A stretch of DNA of 64,000 nt, taken from contig NZ_CP009556.1 of NCBI RefSeq assembly GCF_000959365.1, forward strand, positions 372,001 to 436,000, read 5' to 3'. This document shows positions 48,175 to 57,329 of the stretch, piece after piece. The notes beneath the pieces were generated by a model. It ran no database searches. It was not told the DNA's origin and saw only the letters and a list, made by a program, of their open reading frames with translations. The translations under genes and the position numbers were made by a program. Every line of letters starts with the position of its first letter. Positions within the stretch are counted from its first letter, which is position 1. This stretch comes from Burkholderia oklahomensis C6786. GTDB taxonomy: Bacteria; Pseudomonadota; Gammaproteobacteria; Burkholderiales; Burkholderiaceae.

Positions 48175-49125
48175 ATGAAACCCGCTTTTTCGGTCATATT
48201 CCTGACGACGCTGAGCGGCGCGAGCCAGGGGTTCGTGATCGCGCTGTTCGGCGTCGAGCTCGCGGCGCGGCTCGGGCTGACCGCGTCGCCGCCGCAGGCG
48301 TTCTTCGTCGCGGGCGCGGCGCTCGCCGTGCTGCTCGGCTCGCTCGGCCTGTTCGCATCGTTCTTCCATCTCGGGCATCCGGAGCGCGCATGGCGCGCGG
48401 TCGCGATGTGGCGCACGTCGTGGCTGGCGCGCGAATGCATCGCGCTGCCGGTGTATCTCGCGTGCGCGACGGCTTACGGCGGCGCGCATGCGCTCGCATT
48501 GCCGTATTCGCTCGCGCTCGGCATGCTCGCGACGCTCGCGAGCGGCGTGCTGTTCGTCTGCACCGGCATGATCTACATCTGTCTGCGCTTCCTGCAGGAA
48601 TGGGCGACGCCGCTGACAATGACCAACTTCGTGCTGCTCGGCTGCGCGTCCGGCTTCACGCTCGCGACCGCCGGTGCCGCGTGGTTCGCGCCGCCGCTCG
48701 CGCCGGCGCTCGCCGTGTGCGCGTGCGCGCTGACGCTCGCGGGTTGCGCGACGCGCACCGCGGCATTGGTGCGCAACGCGCGGCTGCGGCCGCGATCGAC
48801 GGTGCAAAGCGCGACCGGCATCCACGCGCGGCAGGTCGTGCAGCGATCGCGCGGCTTCACGGCCGGCGCGTTCAACCTGCGCGAGTTCTTCCACGGGAAG
48901 ACGCCGCTGACGTTGCGGCGCGTGAAGTGGATGTTTCTGATCTGCGCGTTCGCGGTGCCGGTTGCGCTGCTGGCGATCGGCGGCGCTGCCGCGCCGGCCG
49001 TCGCGTCGTTCGGGCTCGCGTGCGGCGCATTCGCGATCCAGTACGCGGGGCTCGTCGCGGAGCGCTGGTTCTTCTTTGCCGAGGCGCGGCACCCGCAGAA
49101 CGTCTATTACCAGAGCGCCGCGTGA
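48175..49125 (+). CDS. soeC: DmsC/NrfD-like membrane anchor, SoeC-like
   Basis: 316 residues, GGAG before ATG 48175. About eight transmembrane segments; 'SGASQGFVIALFGVEL' start, 'ASFFHLGHPERAWRAVAMWR' (the DmsC-type His loop), 'KWMFLICAFAVPVALLAIGG' and 'YAGLVAERWFFFAEARHPQN' near the end. It anchors the two cytoplasmic subunits and reduces quinone. Starts 47 bp after soeB, same operon. Confidence 0.85.
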   Translation: MKPAFSVIFLTTLSGASQGFVIALFGVELAARLGLTASPPQAFFVAGAALAVLLGSLGLFASFFHLGHPERAWRAVAMWRTSWLARECIALPVYLACATAYGGAHALALPYSLALGMLATLASGVLFVCTGMIYICLRFLQEWATPLTMTNFVLLGCASGFTLATAGAAWFAPPLAPALAVCACALTLAGCATRTAALVRNARLRPRSTVQSATGIHARQVVQRSRGFTAGAFNLREFFHGKTPLTLRRVKWMFLICAFAVPVALLAIGGAAAPAVASFGLACGAFAIQYAGLVAERWFFFAEARHPQNVYYQSAA

Positions 49126-49573
49126 TCGGCGGCGCATGCGTGCCGCGCCGGGCGGGCGTCGCGCTCGGCCCGCACGCGTGCGCCGATCGTCGTGTCCGCC
49201 GCGCGTCGATCCGCAACGGCGACGGCGCCGCGCATCGTCAGCGCCTTTCACGCGCCTCCCTCTTCGCCGCCGGCAGCGCCGTTCGCACCGGACGGCTTCG
49301 TCCCGCCAAGGCCGGCGTTCTTGACTACGATCAACCGCCGCCGCTCAAACCGTAGCAGCATGGTTGCCGTATCAGGACCGATTCGACGCGCACCGCACGG
49401 CGACACCGCAATGCGGCCGACGAGCCGGCCATCGCGGCGGTGTTCGGCATCGCAAAGGTGAGGTTTTTCGGGAGCAGCCCCGCGTGATGCCGGAACTGCC
49501 GATCGCGCATGGGCGCATGCGGGCGCGAATCGTCATCGACGCGCCAATGGCCGGCCGCGGCGCGTGGTGAGTC

Positions 49574-49600
49574 GTTTGCCGTTTGCCGTTTGCCGTTTGC
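49574..49600. repeat. 7-bp tandem repeat GTTTGCC
   Basis: GTTTGCC at 49574, 49581 and 49588, with a fourth partial unit GTTTGC at 49595. Such microsatellites can change copy number by slippage; here it is in non-coding DNA 315 bp before the deacetylase start. Confidence 0.85.
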
Positions 49601-49639
49601 GACTTCGCGCATGATGCGCGAACCCGATGAGCGTCGCCG

Positions 49640-49830
49640 ATGTCGCAGACGCGACGAGCGCCGTGGATACGGTAACCGCAATGAACGCGGCGAGCGCGAT
49701 CGATGCCGTGAATGCGGCGAGTGCCGAGAACATGGCGAGCGCAGTCGACACGGTGGACGTGGCGAACGCGGAGAACGTGGTGAGCACGGTCGCCGCGGCA
49801 AACACCGCGGTCGTGGCGAACACGACAGGC
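49640..49830. repeat. degenerate GCGAACGCG/GTGAGCGCG-type repeat tract
   Basis: A run of imperfect 9- to 18-bp units (GCGGCGAGC, GTGAATGCG, GTGGCGAAC and the like) keeps one reading frame open and would encode repeats of A-S-A-x-x-x-V-x-A. No exact period is kept. It may be a decayed coding repeat or a structural spacer. Confidence 0.5.
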
Positions 49831-49914
49831 ATTCGGCACGACGCACACGCCGACGAGCAACCGCCGACCGCATCGGCATCGGTCCGCCCGAACAAGTTTC
49901 GAATAACGAAAGGA

Positions 49915-50781
49915 ATGCCCTTGCGACACTCAGGCTCCTGGTTCACCCGACTCCGGCTCGCAGCGGCGGCCTGGTGTCTCGCGTCGGCGTGCGCCGCGCC
50001 GTCCGCGCTCGCCGCAACCGACGACGCCACGCCCACCGCCGCCGACGCTTCACGCCCCGCGATCCTCGTCTATCACCGCTTCTCGACATCGACGCCGCCC
50101 GATTCGATGACGGTCCGCATCAGCACGTTCGAAGCGCAGCTCGCATTCCTGCGCGCGCACGGCTACGAAATCGTGCCGCTGCGCGACGTCGTCGGATGGG
50201 CGGCATCGCCGTCCGCGCAGCTGCCGGACAAGGCGGTCGCGATCACCGTCGACGACGGCCATCGCTCGGTGTACGAACTGTTGCGTCCGATCGTGCTGCG
50301 CGAGAGGCTGCCCGTCACGCTGTTCATCTATCCGTCCGCGATCTCGAACGCGTCGTACGCAATGACGTGGGACGAGCTGCGTGCGTTGCGCGACACCGGC
50401 CGCTTCGACATCGAATCGCACACGTGGTGGCATCCGAACTTTCGCACCGAGCGCCGGCGCCTCGCGCCGGACGCGTTCCGCCGCTTCGCCGCGACGCAGT
50501 TCGCGCATTCGCGCGCGCTGATCGAACGCGAAGTCGGCGGTCCGGTCGATCTGCTCGCTTGGCCGTTCGGTCTCTACGACGGCGAGCTGACGTCGCTCGC
50601 CGCGCAGTCGGGCTACGTCGCCGGCTTCACGCTCGACGCGCGCAAGGTCCGGCGCGGCGACGCGCCGCTCGCGCTGCCGCGCTTTTTGATCGTCGACGAC
50701 TGCACGCCGGCCGTGCTCGCACGGATGCTCGGCGAGCGCGGCGATGCGCATGCCGATGCGCACGCGGAGAGCCGGCCATGA
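49915..50781 (+). CDS. exported polysaccharide deacetylase
   Basis: 288 residues from ATG 49915 with AAGGA upstream. A signal peptide ('RLRLAAAAWCLASACAAPSA') ends near A35. NodB-fold motifs: 'PAILVYHRFS', the metal/catalytic 'KAVAITVDDGHRSVYELLRP' (D-D-G), 'HTWWHPNF' (H-x4-H-like second metal site) and 'DLLAWPFGLYDGELTSLAAQ'. It removes acetyl groups from an amino-sugar polymer outside the cytoplasm. It overlaps the next small frame as ATGA and is followed by a glycoside-hydrolase-like gene, a pairing like PgaB domains split into two proteins. Confidence 0.88.
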   Translation: MPLRHSGSWFTRLRLAAAAWCLASACAAPSALAATDDATPTAADASRPAILVYHRFSTSTPPDSMTVRISTFEAQLAFLRAHGYEIVPLRDVVGWAASPSAQLPDKAVAITVDDGHRSVYELLRPIVLRERLPVTLFIYPSAISNASYAMTWDELRALRDTGRFDIESHTWWHPNFRTERRRLAPDAFRRFAATQFAHSRALIEREVGGPVDLLAWPFGLYDGELTSLAAQSGYVAGFTLDARKVRRGDAPLALPRFLIVDDCTPAVLARMLGERGDAHADAHAESRP

Positions 50782-50894
50782 ACAAGATCGCCCAATGGTC
50801 GCGTGCGAGCGCCTGTGCGTGCGCGCTCGCCGTGGCCGTCGCCGCGCCGCCCAGCGATACGATTGCCGATACGCGTGTGGAGAACCGGACATGA
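50778..50894 (+). CDS. 38-residue duplicated signal-peptide frame
   Basis: Starts at ATG 50778 inside the deacetylase stop (ATGA) and ends at a TGA inside the next start (ATGA at 50891). The peptide 'MNKIAQWSRASACACALAVA' matches the signal peptide of the following protein ('MSKLAQWFRTWFRTSACACV'). It looks like a partial tandem duplication that left only the signal and now couples translation of the genes on either side. Any function as a peptide is open. Confidence 0.6.
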   Translation: MNKIAQWSRASACACALAVAVAAPPSDTIADTRVENRT

Positions 50895-52234
50895 GCAAGC
50901 TCGCACAATGGTTCCGAACGTGGTTCCGAACGAGCGCCTGCGCGTGCGTGCTTGCTGTAGCCGCTGTCGCGCCGCCCGGCGATGCGCTTGCCGCCAGCGC
51001 GGTGGCCGGCACTCCGGCGGCCAACACCCCGGTGGCCCGCACCCCGGCCTCGGCCGTTCACGGCACCGTCGTCGACGCGCAGACCGGCAAGCCGATCGCG
51101 GCCGCGATCGTGACGATCGGCGGCCGCCCGATGCACGCAGACGAACAAGGCGTGTTCTCGACCGACGTCGCGGCGACCGAGATCGCCGTCCGCGCGCCCG
51201 GCTATCTGGCGACGCGCACCGCCGTCGCGGCCGGCAAGCCCGTCACCGTCGCGCTCGCGCCGTTCCGGCCGAAGGCCGTCTATCTGTCCGTATTCGGGAT
51301 CACGAGCAAGACGCTGCGCGAGGCCGCCGTGAATCTCAAGGGCGCCACCGCGATCAACGCGCTCGTCATCGACATGAAGGGCGATCGCGGCATCACGCCG
51401 TATCCGAGCGCGGCGCGGCGCACATCGGGCGCGGCGGCGCAGACGCCGAACGCGCCCGTCGTGCGTGACTTCGCGGCGCTCGTCGCCGATCTGCACCGGC
51501 GGGGGCTCTACCTGATCGCGCGAATCGTCGTGTTCAAGGACGATCCGCTCGCGGCCGCGCATCCGGAATGGACGGTGCGCGATGCGGGCGGCGATATCTG
51601 GCACGACCGCGAAAAGCTGCGCTGGATCGATCCGTCGTCGCGCGAAGCGTGGGCGCACAACCTCGACGTCGCCGAGGAAGCGGCGAAGCTCGGCTTCGAC
51701 GAAATCCAGTTCGACTACGTGCGCTTCCCGGACGCGCGCGGGCTGCGCTTCAGCGTGCCGAACACGCGCGCGAACCGCACCGCGGCGATCACGGGCTTCC
51801 TGCAGGCGGCGCACGACCGGCTCGCGCCGTACAACGTGTTCGTCGCCGCCGACATCTTCGGCTACGTCTGCTGGAACGAGGACGACACCGCGATCGGTCA
51901 GCAGATCGAAATGCTCGGCGGGCCGCTCGACTACATCTCGCCGATGCTCTATCCGTCCGGCTTCACGTGGGGATTGCCGGGCTGCACGCAGCCGACCGCC
52001 GATCCGGGGCAGATCGTGCGCCGCTCGCTTGCCGAGGCGCGCTCGCGGACCGGGCTGCCCGGCGTGCGGTTCCGGCCGTGGCTGCAGGCGTTCCGCGACT
52101 ACGCGTTCGACCGCCGCGATTTCGAGGCGGCGGAGATCCGCGCGCAGGTCGACGCCGCCGACGCCGTCGAAACCGACGGATGGATGCTGTGGAACGCGCG
52201 CAATCGCTACGATCCGAAGCAGTTGCCGAAATAG
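50891..52234 (+). CDS. exported glycoside-hydrolase-like protein (DUF4015/GH13-like barrel)
   Basis: 447 residues. A signal peptide to about residue 35, a carboxypeptidase-regulatory-like beta domain ('GTVVDAQTGKPIAAAIVTIG'), then a putative glycosyl hydrolase barrel: 'ALVIDMKGDRG', 'LYLIARIVVFKDDPLAAAHP', 'GFDEIQFDYVRFPD', 'VFVAADIFGYVCWNEDDTAI', 'LDYISPMLYPSGF' and 'WMLWNARNRYDP'. The acidic pair in 'EIQFDYVRFPD' is a candidate active site. It likely cuts or binds the same polysaccharide as the upstream deacetylase. Confidence 0.85.
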   Translation: MSKLAQWFRTWFRTSACACVLAVAAVAPPGDALAASAVAGTPAANTPVARTPASAVHGTVVDAQTGKPIAAAIVTIGGRPMHADEQGVFSTDVAATEIAVRAPGYLATRTAVAAGKPVTVALAPFRPKAVYLSVFGITSKTLREAAVNLKGATAINALVIDMKGDRGITPYPSAARRTSGAAAQTPNAPVVRDFAALVADLHRRGLYLIARIVVFKDDPLAAAHPEWTVRDAGGDIWHDREKLRWIDPSSREAWAHNLDVAEEAAKLGFDEIQFDYVRFPDARGLRFSVPNTRANRTAAITGFLQAAHDRLAPYNVFVAADIFGYVCWNEDDTAIGQQIEMLGGPLDYISPMLYPSGFTWGLPGCTQPTADPGQIVRRSLAEARSRTGLPGVRFRPWLQAFRDYAFDRRDFEAAEIRAQVDAADAVETDGWMLWNARNRYDPKQLPK

Positions 52235-52283
52235 CCGCGCGGCTTCATGACACGGCTTCACGACACGTCGCCGCACCCCGCCG

Positions 52284-54800
52284 CTAATTGCTGCCGCCCG
52301 CTCCGCTCGCGGCCGGCGCATCGGGCGTCGGCGTCGGCGACATCGGCGCGTTGTCGTTCGGCAAGCCGTTGTCCGGCTGCGCGGCGGGCGGCGTCGACGG
52401 CAGCAACGGCGGCATCTCCGGCGTGAGCGCGGAAGCGCCGCCCGGCGCGGCGAACGGCACGCCGCTCGCAGCCGATGCTGATGCCGATGCCGCCGCTTCG
52501 GACGCGGCGAGCGCCGACGCGGCCGCCTCCGACGCCGCCTCGACCTCGGAAGCCGGCATCACCTCCTCGACCGGCGCGCGCTGCGCCTTCGGCGGCGCGG
52601 CCTTCTGCGGCTCGGGCTTCTCGAACAGATAGCGATACCAGTCGCCGAGCTTGTCGCGGAACGTGTCGAACGCGCTCGGCGGCGCCTCGGTCGCGAAGCG
52701 CTCGCGCGCGTCGACGATCCGCGCGCGGATTGCCCGCTGATAGAAATCGCCGACGATCGGCAGCGCGCTCCGCGCGCCCTGCCCCCAGTCGCTGCCGAGC
52801 GTCACGCGGCCGTCGTCGAAGCCGACCCACGCGCCCGCGACGAGCTGCGGCTGCATCAGGATGAACCAGCCGTCGGTGTCGCCCTGCGTCGTGCCGGTCT
52901 TGCCGGCGACGTCCGCGCGAATTCCATAGCGCGAGCGGATCGCCGCGCCGGTGCCGCGCTCGACGACGCCGCGCATCACGTCGATCAGCGTGCGCGCGGA
53001 CGCCGCATCGAGCGCGCGCTCGGGCGACGCGCTCGCGAACTCGGCGAGCACTTCGCCGTTGCGGTCCTCGATGCGCGTGACCATCCGCGGCTCGACGTAT
53101 TCGCCGACGTTCGCGATCGTCGCGTACGCGGACACCATCTCCTTCAGCGTCACGGGGCTCGTGCCGAGCGCGAGCGACGGCACCGCATCGAGCTCGCTGT
53201 CGCGCAAGCCCATCGCGCGCGCGAGCCGCGCGACCTTCTGCGGGCCGACCTTCATCATCAGCTGCGCGGTGATCCGGTTGCGCGAATACGCGATCGCGTC
53301 GCGCAGCGTCATCGGCTTGCCGGTCGGCGGCGCGTCGTCGTCGGGCCGCCAGATCTCGCCGCCTTTCAGCGGAATCTCGACGGGCTGATCGACGAACGTG
53401 TCGTCGGGCGTCGCGCCGGCCGCGAACGCCGCGCCGTAGACGAACGGCTTGAACGTCGAGCCCGGCTGCCGGCGCGCCTGTTGCACGTGGTCGAACGGCT
53501 CGGTCGTGAAGTCGCGGCTGCCGACCCACGCCTTGATCTGTCCGTTGCGCGGATCGATCGCGAGAAAGCCCGCCTGCACGTCGGCCTTCGCCTTGCACAG
53601 CGCCCGCGTGAACCCGCGATCGGCGAGCAGATGCTTGAGCGCCGCGTCTTCGGTCGCGCCGCCGTCGAGCGCCGCGCGAAACTCCGGCGTCTCGCGCACG
53701 AAAGCGCGGAACAGCGGAGTGCCCGGTGCGCAGCCGCTGCCGGCGTTCCACCTCCCGTTCGCGATCCCTTGCAGCTGATTCGTCTGACGCGCGAGCGCCT
53801 GCGTCGCATACGTCTGCAGCCGCGAATCGATCGTCGTGCGCACGATGAGGCCGTCCGAGTAGACGTTGTAGTCGTTGCGGTCGGCCCACGCGATCAGCCA
53901 CTTGCGCAGCTGCTGCGCGAAATGCGGCGCGGGGCCGGGCGGCTCCTTCTGCCGCTCGAAGTCGATGCGCAGCGGCTTCTTCTGCAGCGACGCATACACG
54001 GCCGGCGACAGCTTCCCGTACTTCACCATCTGCGCGAGCACGGTGTTGCGCCGCGCGAGCGCGCGCTCGGGGTTCAGCACCGGGTTGTAATAGCTGTTGC
54101 CCTTGAGCATGCCGACGAGCGTCGCGGCGTCGAGCGCGTCGAGCTGATCGGCCGATTTGTCGAAGTACGTGCGCGCCGCCATCTCGACGCCATATGCGTT
54201 GTACAGGAACGGCACCGTGTTCAGATACGTCTCGAGAATCTCCGCCTTGCTGTAGACCGCCTCGATCTTCAGCGCGGTGATCGCTTCCTTCAGCTTGCGC
54301 GTGAGCGTCGGCGCGCGGCCGATCTCGTCCGGATACAGATTGCGCGCGAGCTGCTGCGTGATCGTCGAGCCGCCCTGGCGATCGCCCGAGAACGTGTGCA
54401 GCGCGGCGCCCGCGGTGCGGCGCCAGTCGAGGCCGTGGTGCTCGTAGAAGCGATGGTCCTCGGTCGAAATCAGCGCGTCGACCATCTTCGGCGAGATGCC
54501 GGCGAGCGGCACCCATTCGCGGTTCGACGGCTTGAACTCGGCGAGCAGCTTGCCGTCGGCGGACAGGATCTGCGCGGGGGCGTCGACGCGCGCCTTGCGG
54601 ATGTCGCCGATGCTCGGCGTGAACGGGATCAGCGCGAGCACGTAGAGCAGGAACAGCGCCGGCACGGCGGCGATGGCGAGCGCGACGCCGCGTCGCGTCG
54701 GATGGCGCAGGCGATGGAGGACGGCGGCGGCGTGCGGCTTCGTGGCGGCGAGCCAGGCCGCGCAACGGTCGAGGAAGGACGACACGATTCGGCGATTCAC
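52284..54800 (-). CDS. class A penicillin-binding protein (PBP1A type)
   Basis: 838 residues. One transmembrane helix near 40-60. The transglycosylase domain has 'STEDHRFYEHHGLDWRR' (catalytic Glu), 'GGSTITQQLARNLY' and 'KLKEAITALKIEAVYSKAEI'. The transpeptidase domain has S-x-x-K in 'QPGSTFKPFVYGAA', S-x-N in 'AYSRNRIT' and K-T-G in 'AGKTGTTQGDTDGWF'. The last 130 residues are an Ala/Ser/Pro-rich tail with 'EAAASALAASEAAASASAS', unusual in length and probably a flexible periplasmic extension. It makes and cross-links peptidoglycan. Convergent with the hydrolase-like gene, 49 bp apart. Confidence 0.93.
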   Translation of the reverse strand: MNRRIVSSFLDRCAAWLAATKPHAAAVLHRLRHPTRRGVALAIAAVPALFLLYVLALIPFTPSIGDIRKARVDAPAQILSADGKLLAEFKPSNREWVPLAGISPKMVDALISTEDHRFYEHHGLDWRRTAGAALHTFSGDRQGGSTITQQLARNLYPDEIGRAPTLTRKLKEAITALKIEAVYSKAEILETYLNTVPFLYNAYGVEMAARTYFDKSADQLDALDAATLVGMLKGNSYYNPVLNPERALARRNTVLAQMVKYGKLSPAVYASLQKKPLRIDFERQKEPPGPAPHFAQQLRKWLIAWADRNDYNVYSDGLIVRTTIDSRLQTYATQALARQTNQLQGIANGRWNAGSGCAPGTPLFRAFVRETPEFRAALDGGATEDAALKHLLADRGFTRALCKAKADVQAGFLAIDPRNGQIKAWVGSRDFTTEPFDHVQQARRQPGSTFKPFVYGAAFAAGATPDDTFVDQPVEIPLKGGEIWRPDDDAPPTGKPMTLRDAIAYSRNRITAQLMMKVGPQKVARLARAMGLRDSELDAVPSLALGTSPVTLKEMVSAYATIANVGEYVEPRMVTRIEDRNGEVLAEFASASPERALDAASARTLIDVMRGVVERGTGAAIRSRYGIRADVAGKTGTTQGDTDGWFILMQPQLVAGAWVGFDDGRVTLGSDWGQGARSALPIVGDFYQRAIRARIVDARERFATEAPPSAFDTFRDKLGDWYRYLFEKPEPQKAAPPKAQRAPVEEVMPASEVEAASEAAASALAASEAAASASASAASGVPFAAPGGASALTPEMPPLLPSTPPAAQPDNGLPNDNAPMSPTPTPDAPAASGAGGSN

Positions 54801-55028
54801 GCGGTGATGCGAACGGGTGGGAAAGCGTGAATCGTACCAAACGCGGGAAGGCGCCTGGAGAAAGGCGGGGCCGGAGCGGCACGGCGAAGCTGCCGCCGTG
54901 CCGCTGAAAACGCCGACGCGTCGCGCCTGCGGCCCCCGCCCGCGACACCGCGGCTCGCGCCTGTCGTTCCGGGCGACAGGCGCGACGCGGCAGCGGCGGC
55001 GGCCGTCATCCGCGCCGCTGCGTCGGCA

Positions 55029-55451
55029 TCAGAGCGCGGCGAATGCCGACTGCTCGATTGCGGAAGATTCGCGGCTCCAGGCCGCGAGCCATTCGACGAA
55101 CCCGGCGAACACGTCCGTCAGGCGCACGAGCGACAGGTTCTCGGGCGGCAGATGCCGCATCGCCACCAGTGCATCCGTTTGCGGATTCAGGCCGACGATC
55201 GGCGCCTGCTCGTGCAGCGCGTCGAATTGGCCGGCGAGCACGAAGCGGACCCAGGCGTCGTGCCGCAGCGTGTCGGCCGCCGGCATCGGCAATTCGCCGA
55301 GCAGCGTCAGGCAGCCCAGTGCGCGGTTGTCGTAGAGCGCCAGCTTCAGGCCGTCTATCCTCACCTGGCACACGCCGGTCGCATCGAATTTCAGATCGGA
55401 CAGTCCGATCTGCGCGCCGAATGCGCTCAGCAACGTGTTCGTCATTTCCAT
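55029..55451 (-). CDS. CesT-family type III secretion chaperone
   Basis: About 140 residues from ATG 55451 (ATG 55445 also possible). The class I chaperone pattern 'LLSAFGAQIGLSDLKFDATG' then 'CQVRIDGLKLALYDNRALGC' / 'LTLLGELPMPAAD' and a C-terminal amphipathic helix match CesT/SicP-type dimers that hold effectors before secretion. No effector or secretion gene is beside it, so it is an orphan. The 228-bp gap to the PBP gene and the 309-bp gap upstream hold nothing recognisable. Confidence 0.75.
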   Translation of the reverse strand: MEMTNTLLSAFGAQIGLSDLKFDATGVCQVRIDGLKLALYDNRALGCLTLLGELPMPAADTLRHDAWVRFVLAGQFDALHEQAPIVGLNPQTDALVAMRHLPPENLSLVRLTDVFAGFVEWLAAWSRESSAIEQSAFAAL

Positions 55452-55760
55452 CGATTGGCTCTGGGTTTGTCGTACGTCGCCAATCTTAGGCAGTTCGTCG
55501 CGGCCCTCTTTCAAAAACCGGACGTTTGTTTCGTTTTCGACTCCGAAGGTTTGTCACGCGAGCGGCTTCGGATTGGCCGGACACGTTTCGCTTCGACGTC
55601 GGCTGCTGCTGCGCGCCGCCACCGCAGTTGCCGCTTCGCTTGCCGCGCGACAAAAGCGCGCCGGTCAGGCGACGACGCGCGCCCGCGCGACGAGCGGGGC
55701 CGCGGGCGGGCGTCACGGCGCTGCCCGCGCGCGAATGCGCGCAACCGTCGCCCGGCGCCG
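55452..55760. other. intergenic, nothing recognised
   Basis: 309 bp between the thioredoxin-fold gene's stop and the chaperone start, both minus strand. No effector-like frame is present. Confidence 0.4.
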
Positions 55761-57329
55761 TCACGCCTTCGCCGGCTTGATCACGCTCTCGCAAGCGCCG
55801 ACCTGCGGATCGCCCGCCGGCAGCTTCCCGCACACGCCTTCGAACTGCTTGACGACCGCCTGCACCGTCGCATCGTGCGCGCCGCCCTGCCGCCAATGCA
55901 CGAGCTGCGTGACGACCCGCGTCAGCGCGCGCCGGTTCGCGCCGTAGAACGCATTGCGCGTCTGGCCCGCCTGCGTCAGCACGTCGTTTGCGATCCGCCG
56001 GATTCGCGCGGCGTCGTCCGGCGCGAGGTCGACCGCATTCGCGAAGTACGCCGCGCCCCAGCGCAGCCGCGTCGCCGGACCGCTCGCCGCCTCGTACGCC
56101 TTCCGGTACCAGTCGAGCGCGGCCGCGCGATCGCCGCGCGCCTTCGCGTTCGCCGCGAGCCCCGACATGAAGTAGTACGGCGTCGGCGAGCGCGCGAGCT
56201 CCGCCTTCAGCAGCGCGTCGGCCGCGTCGAACTCGCCCGCATCGGTCAGCGTGGCGGCCGCTTCGCTGACGACCGCCTGCCGCGCATAGACATTCGTCGA
56301 TTCAGCGACCGCCGACGCGCTCCGCCGACGCACCGCCTCCGCGAGCGGCGCCGGCAGCGGCGCGCCCGGCTTCGCGTCGAGCCGCGCGACGAGCACGCGG
56401 CCGTGCAGCGCCATCGTCCGGTCGATCGCGGCGAGCGACGTATCGGTCGACAGCCGCGCGAGCGCCGCGTCGAACTGCTTCGCGAGCGGCGCACGCGCGG
56501 CCGCGTCGCCACCCGCCAGATACTTGACGACGTCGGCCGGCGCCGCGACGAGCACGTCGTAATCGGCGCGCGCGCGCTTCGGATCGCGCAGCGCGTCGCG
56601 CACGGCGGCGGCGCCCGCTGTCTTGTCGATATCGCCTTGCTGCGGCGGATCGCCGACCGCCGCCGACACGACCGCCTTCAATTCGAGCCGCAGCGCTTCG
56701 GCGTTCGCATGGTCCGCGCGCGCGTGGCTCGCGAGCATCTGCAGCGTCGTCGCGACGCGCTCGTTCGGCACCGGCAGATCGCCGTCGGTGTCCCACGAGT
56801 AGTCGGCGAGCACGCGCCAGTCGTCGCGCGTGACGCGCGCGCCGTCCTTCAGCACGGCCGCGAGCGTCTGCTTGAACGGGTGCGCGGCGTTCAGGCCGAT
56901 CGACAGCGCCTGCATGTAACGGTCGAGATCGATCTCGCCCGGCAGCCGCGTGATTTCGGTGCCGTCCGGCCGGAACAGGATCATCGTCGGATAGCCGCGC
57001 ACCTTGAAGCGGTCGCCGGTCTTCTGCGCGTTCCCGGTGTCGCCGTCGAGATAGACCGGCACGAAGAACGACGAGCGCGACTGGAACGCCTGCTGGCTGA
57101 AGATCGTCGACTTCACCTGATTGCACGACGGACACCAGACGGCGCCCCAGTATAGGAACAGCGGCTTGTTCGTGCGCTTCGCCTCGGCGAATGCGGCGTC
57201 GACGTCGCCTTGCCGCCACGCGATGCCGGGCGGCAGATGCTCGGGCGCGTGCGGCGCGTCGGCGGCGAGGCAAACGGTCGCGGCGGCGACGAGCAGCGAC
57301 GCCGTCAGCTTTCGAATCGCAGTTTTCAT
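55761..57329 (-). CDS. exported thioredoxin-fold protein with helical repeat C-terminus
   Basis: 522 residues. A signal peptide ends after 'LLVAAATVCLAADA'. The thioredoxin domain (about 35-150) has the redox pair in 'LFLYWGAVWCPSCNQVKSTI' (W-C-P-S-C) and the cis-Pro in 'RGYPTMILF'. Residues 170-520 are Ala-rich helices resembling TPR-type repeats ('ALDWYRKAYEAASGPATRLR'). It is likely a periplasmic thiol reductase or sensor with a protein-binding scaffold. Substrate unknown. Well conserved layout in Burkholderia-type exported thioredoxins as far as I can judge. Confidence 0.82.
   Translation of the reverse strand: MKTAIRKLTASLLVAAATVCLAADAPHAPEHLPPGIAWRQGDVDAAFAEAKRTNKPLFLYWGAVWCPSCNQVKSTIFSQQAFQSRSSFFVPVYLDGDTGNAQKTGDRFKVRGYPTMILFRPDGTEITRLPGEIDLDRYMQALSIGLNAAHPFKQTLAAVLKDGARVTRDDWRVLADYSWDTDGDLPVPNERVATTLQMLASHARADHANAEALRLELKAVVSAAVGDPPQQGDIDKTAGAAAVRDALRDPKRARADYDVLVAAPADVVKYLAGGDAAARAPLAKQFDAALARLSTDTSLAAIDRTMALHGRVLVARLDAKPGAPLPAPLAEAVRRRSASAVAESTNVYARQAVVSEAAATLTDAGEFDAADALLKAELARSPTPYYFMSGLAANAKARGDRAAALDWYRKAYEAASGPATRLRWGAAYFANAVDLAPDDAARIRRIANDVLTQAGQTRNAFYGANRRALTRVVTQLVHWRQGGAHDATVQAVVKQFEGVCGKLPAGDPQVGACESVIKPAKA

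Larger units (their letters stand above)
49126..49914. other. intergenic region with degenerate repeats
   Basis: 789 bp between the soe operon and the deacetylase. It includes a short tandem repeat (49574-49600) and a longer degenerate repeat (49640-49830). An open frame from 49627 joins the deacetylase frame but encodes low-complexity Ala/Asn/Val repeats without signal or family. Confidence 0.5.
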
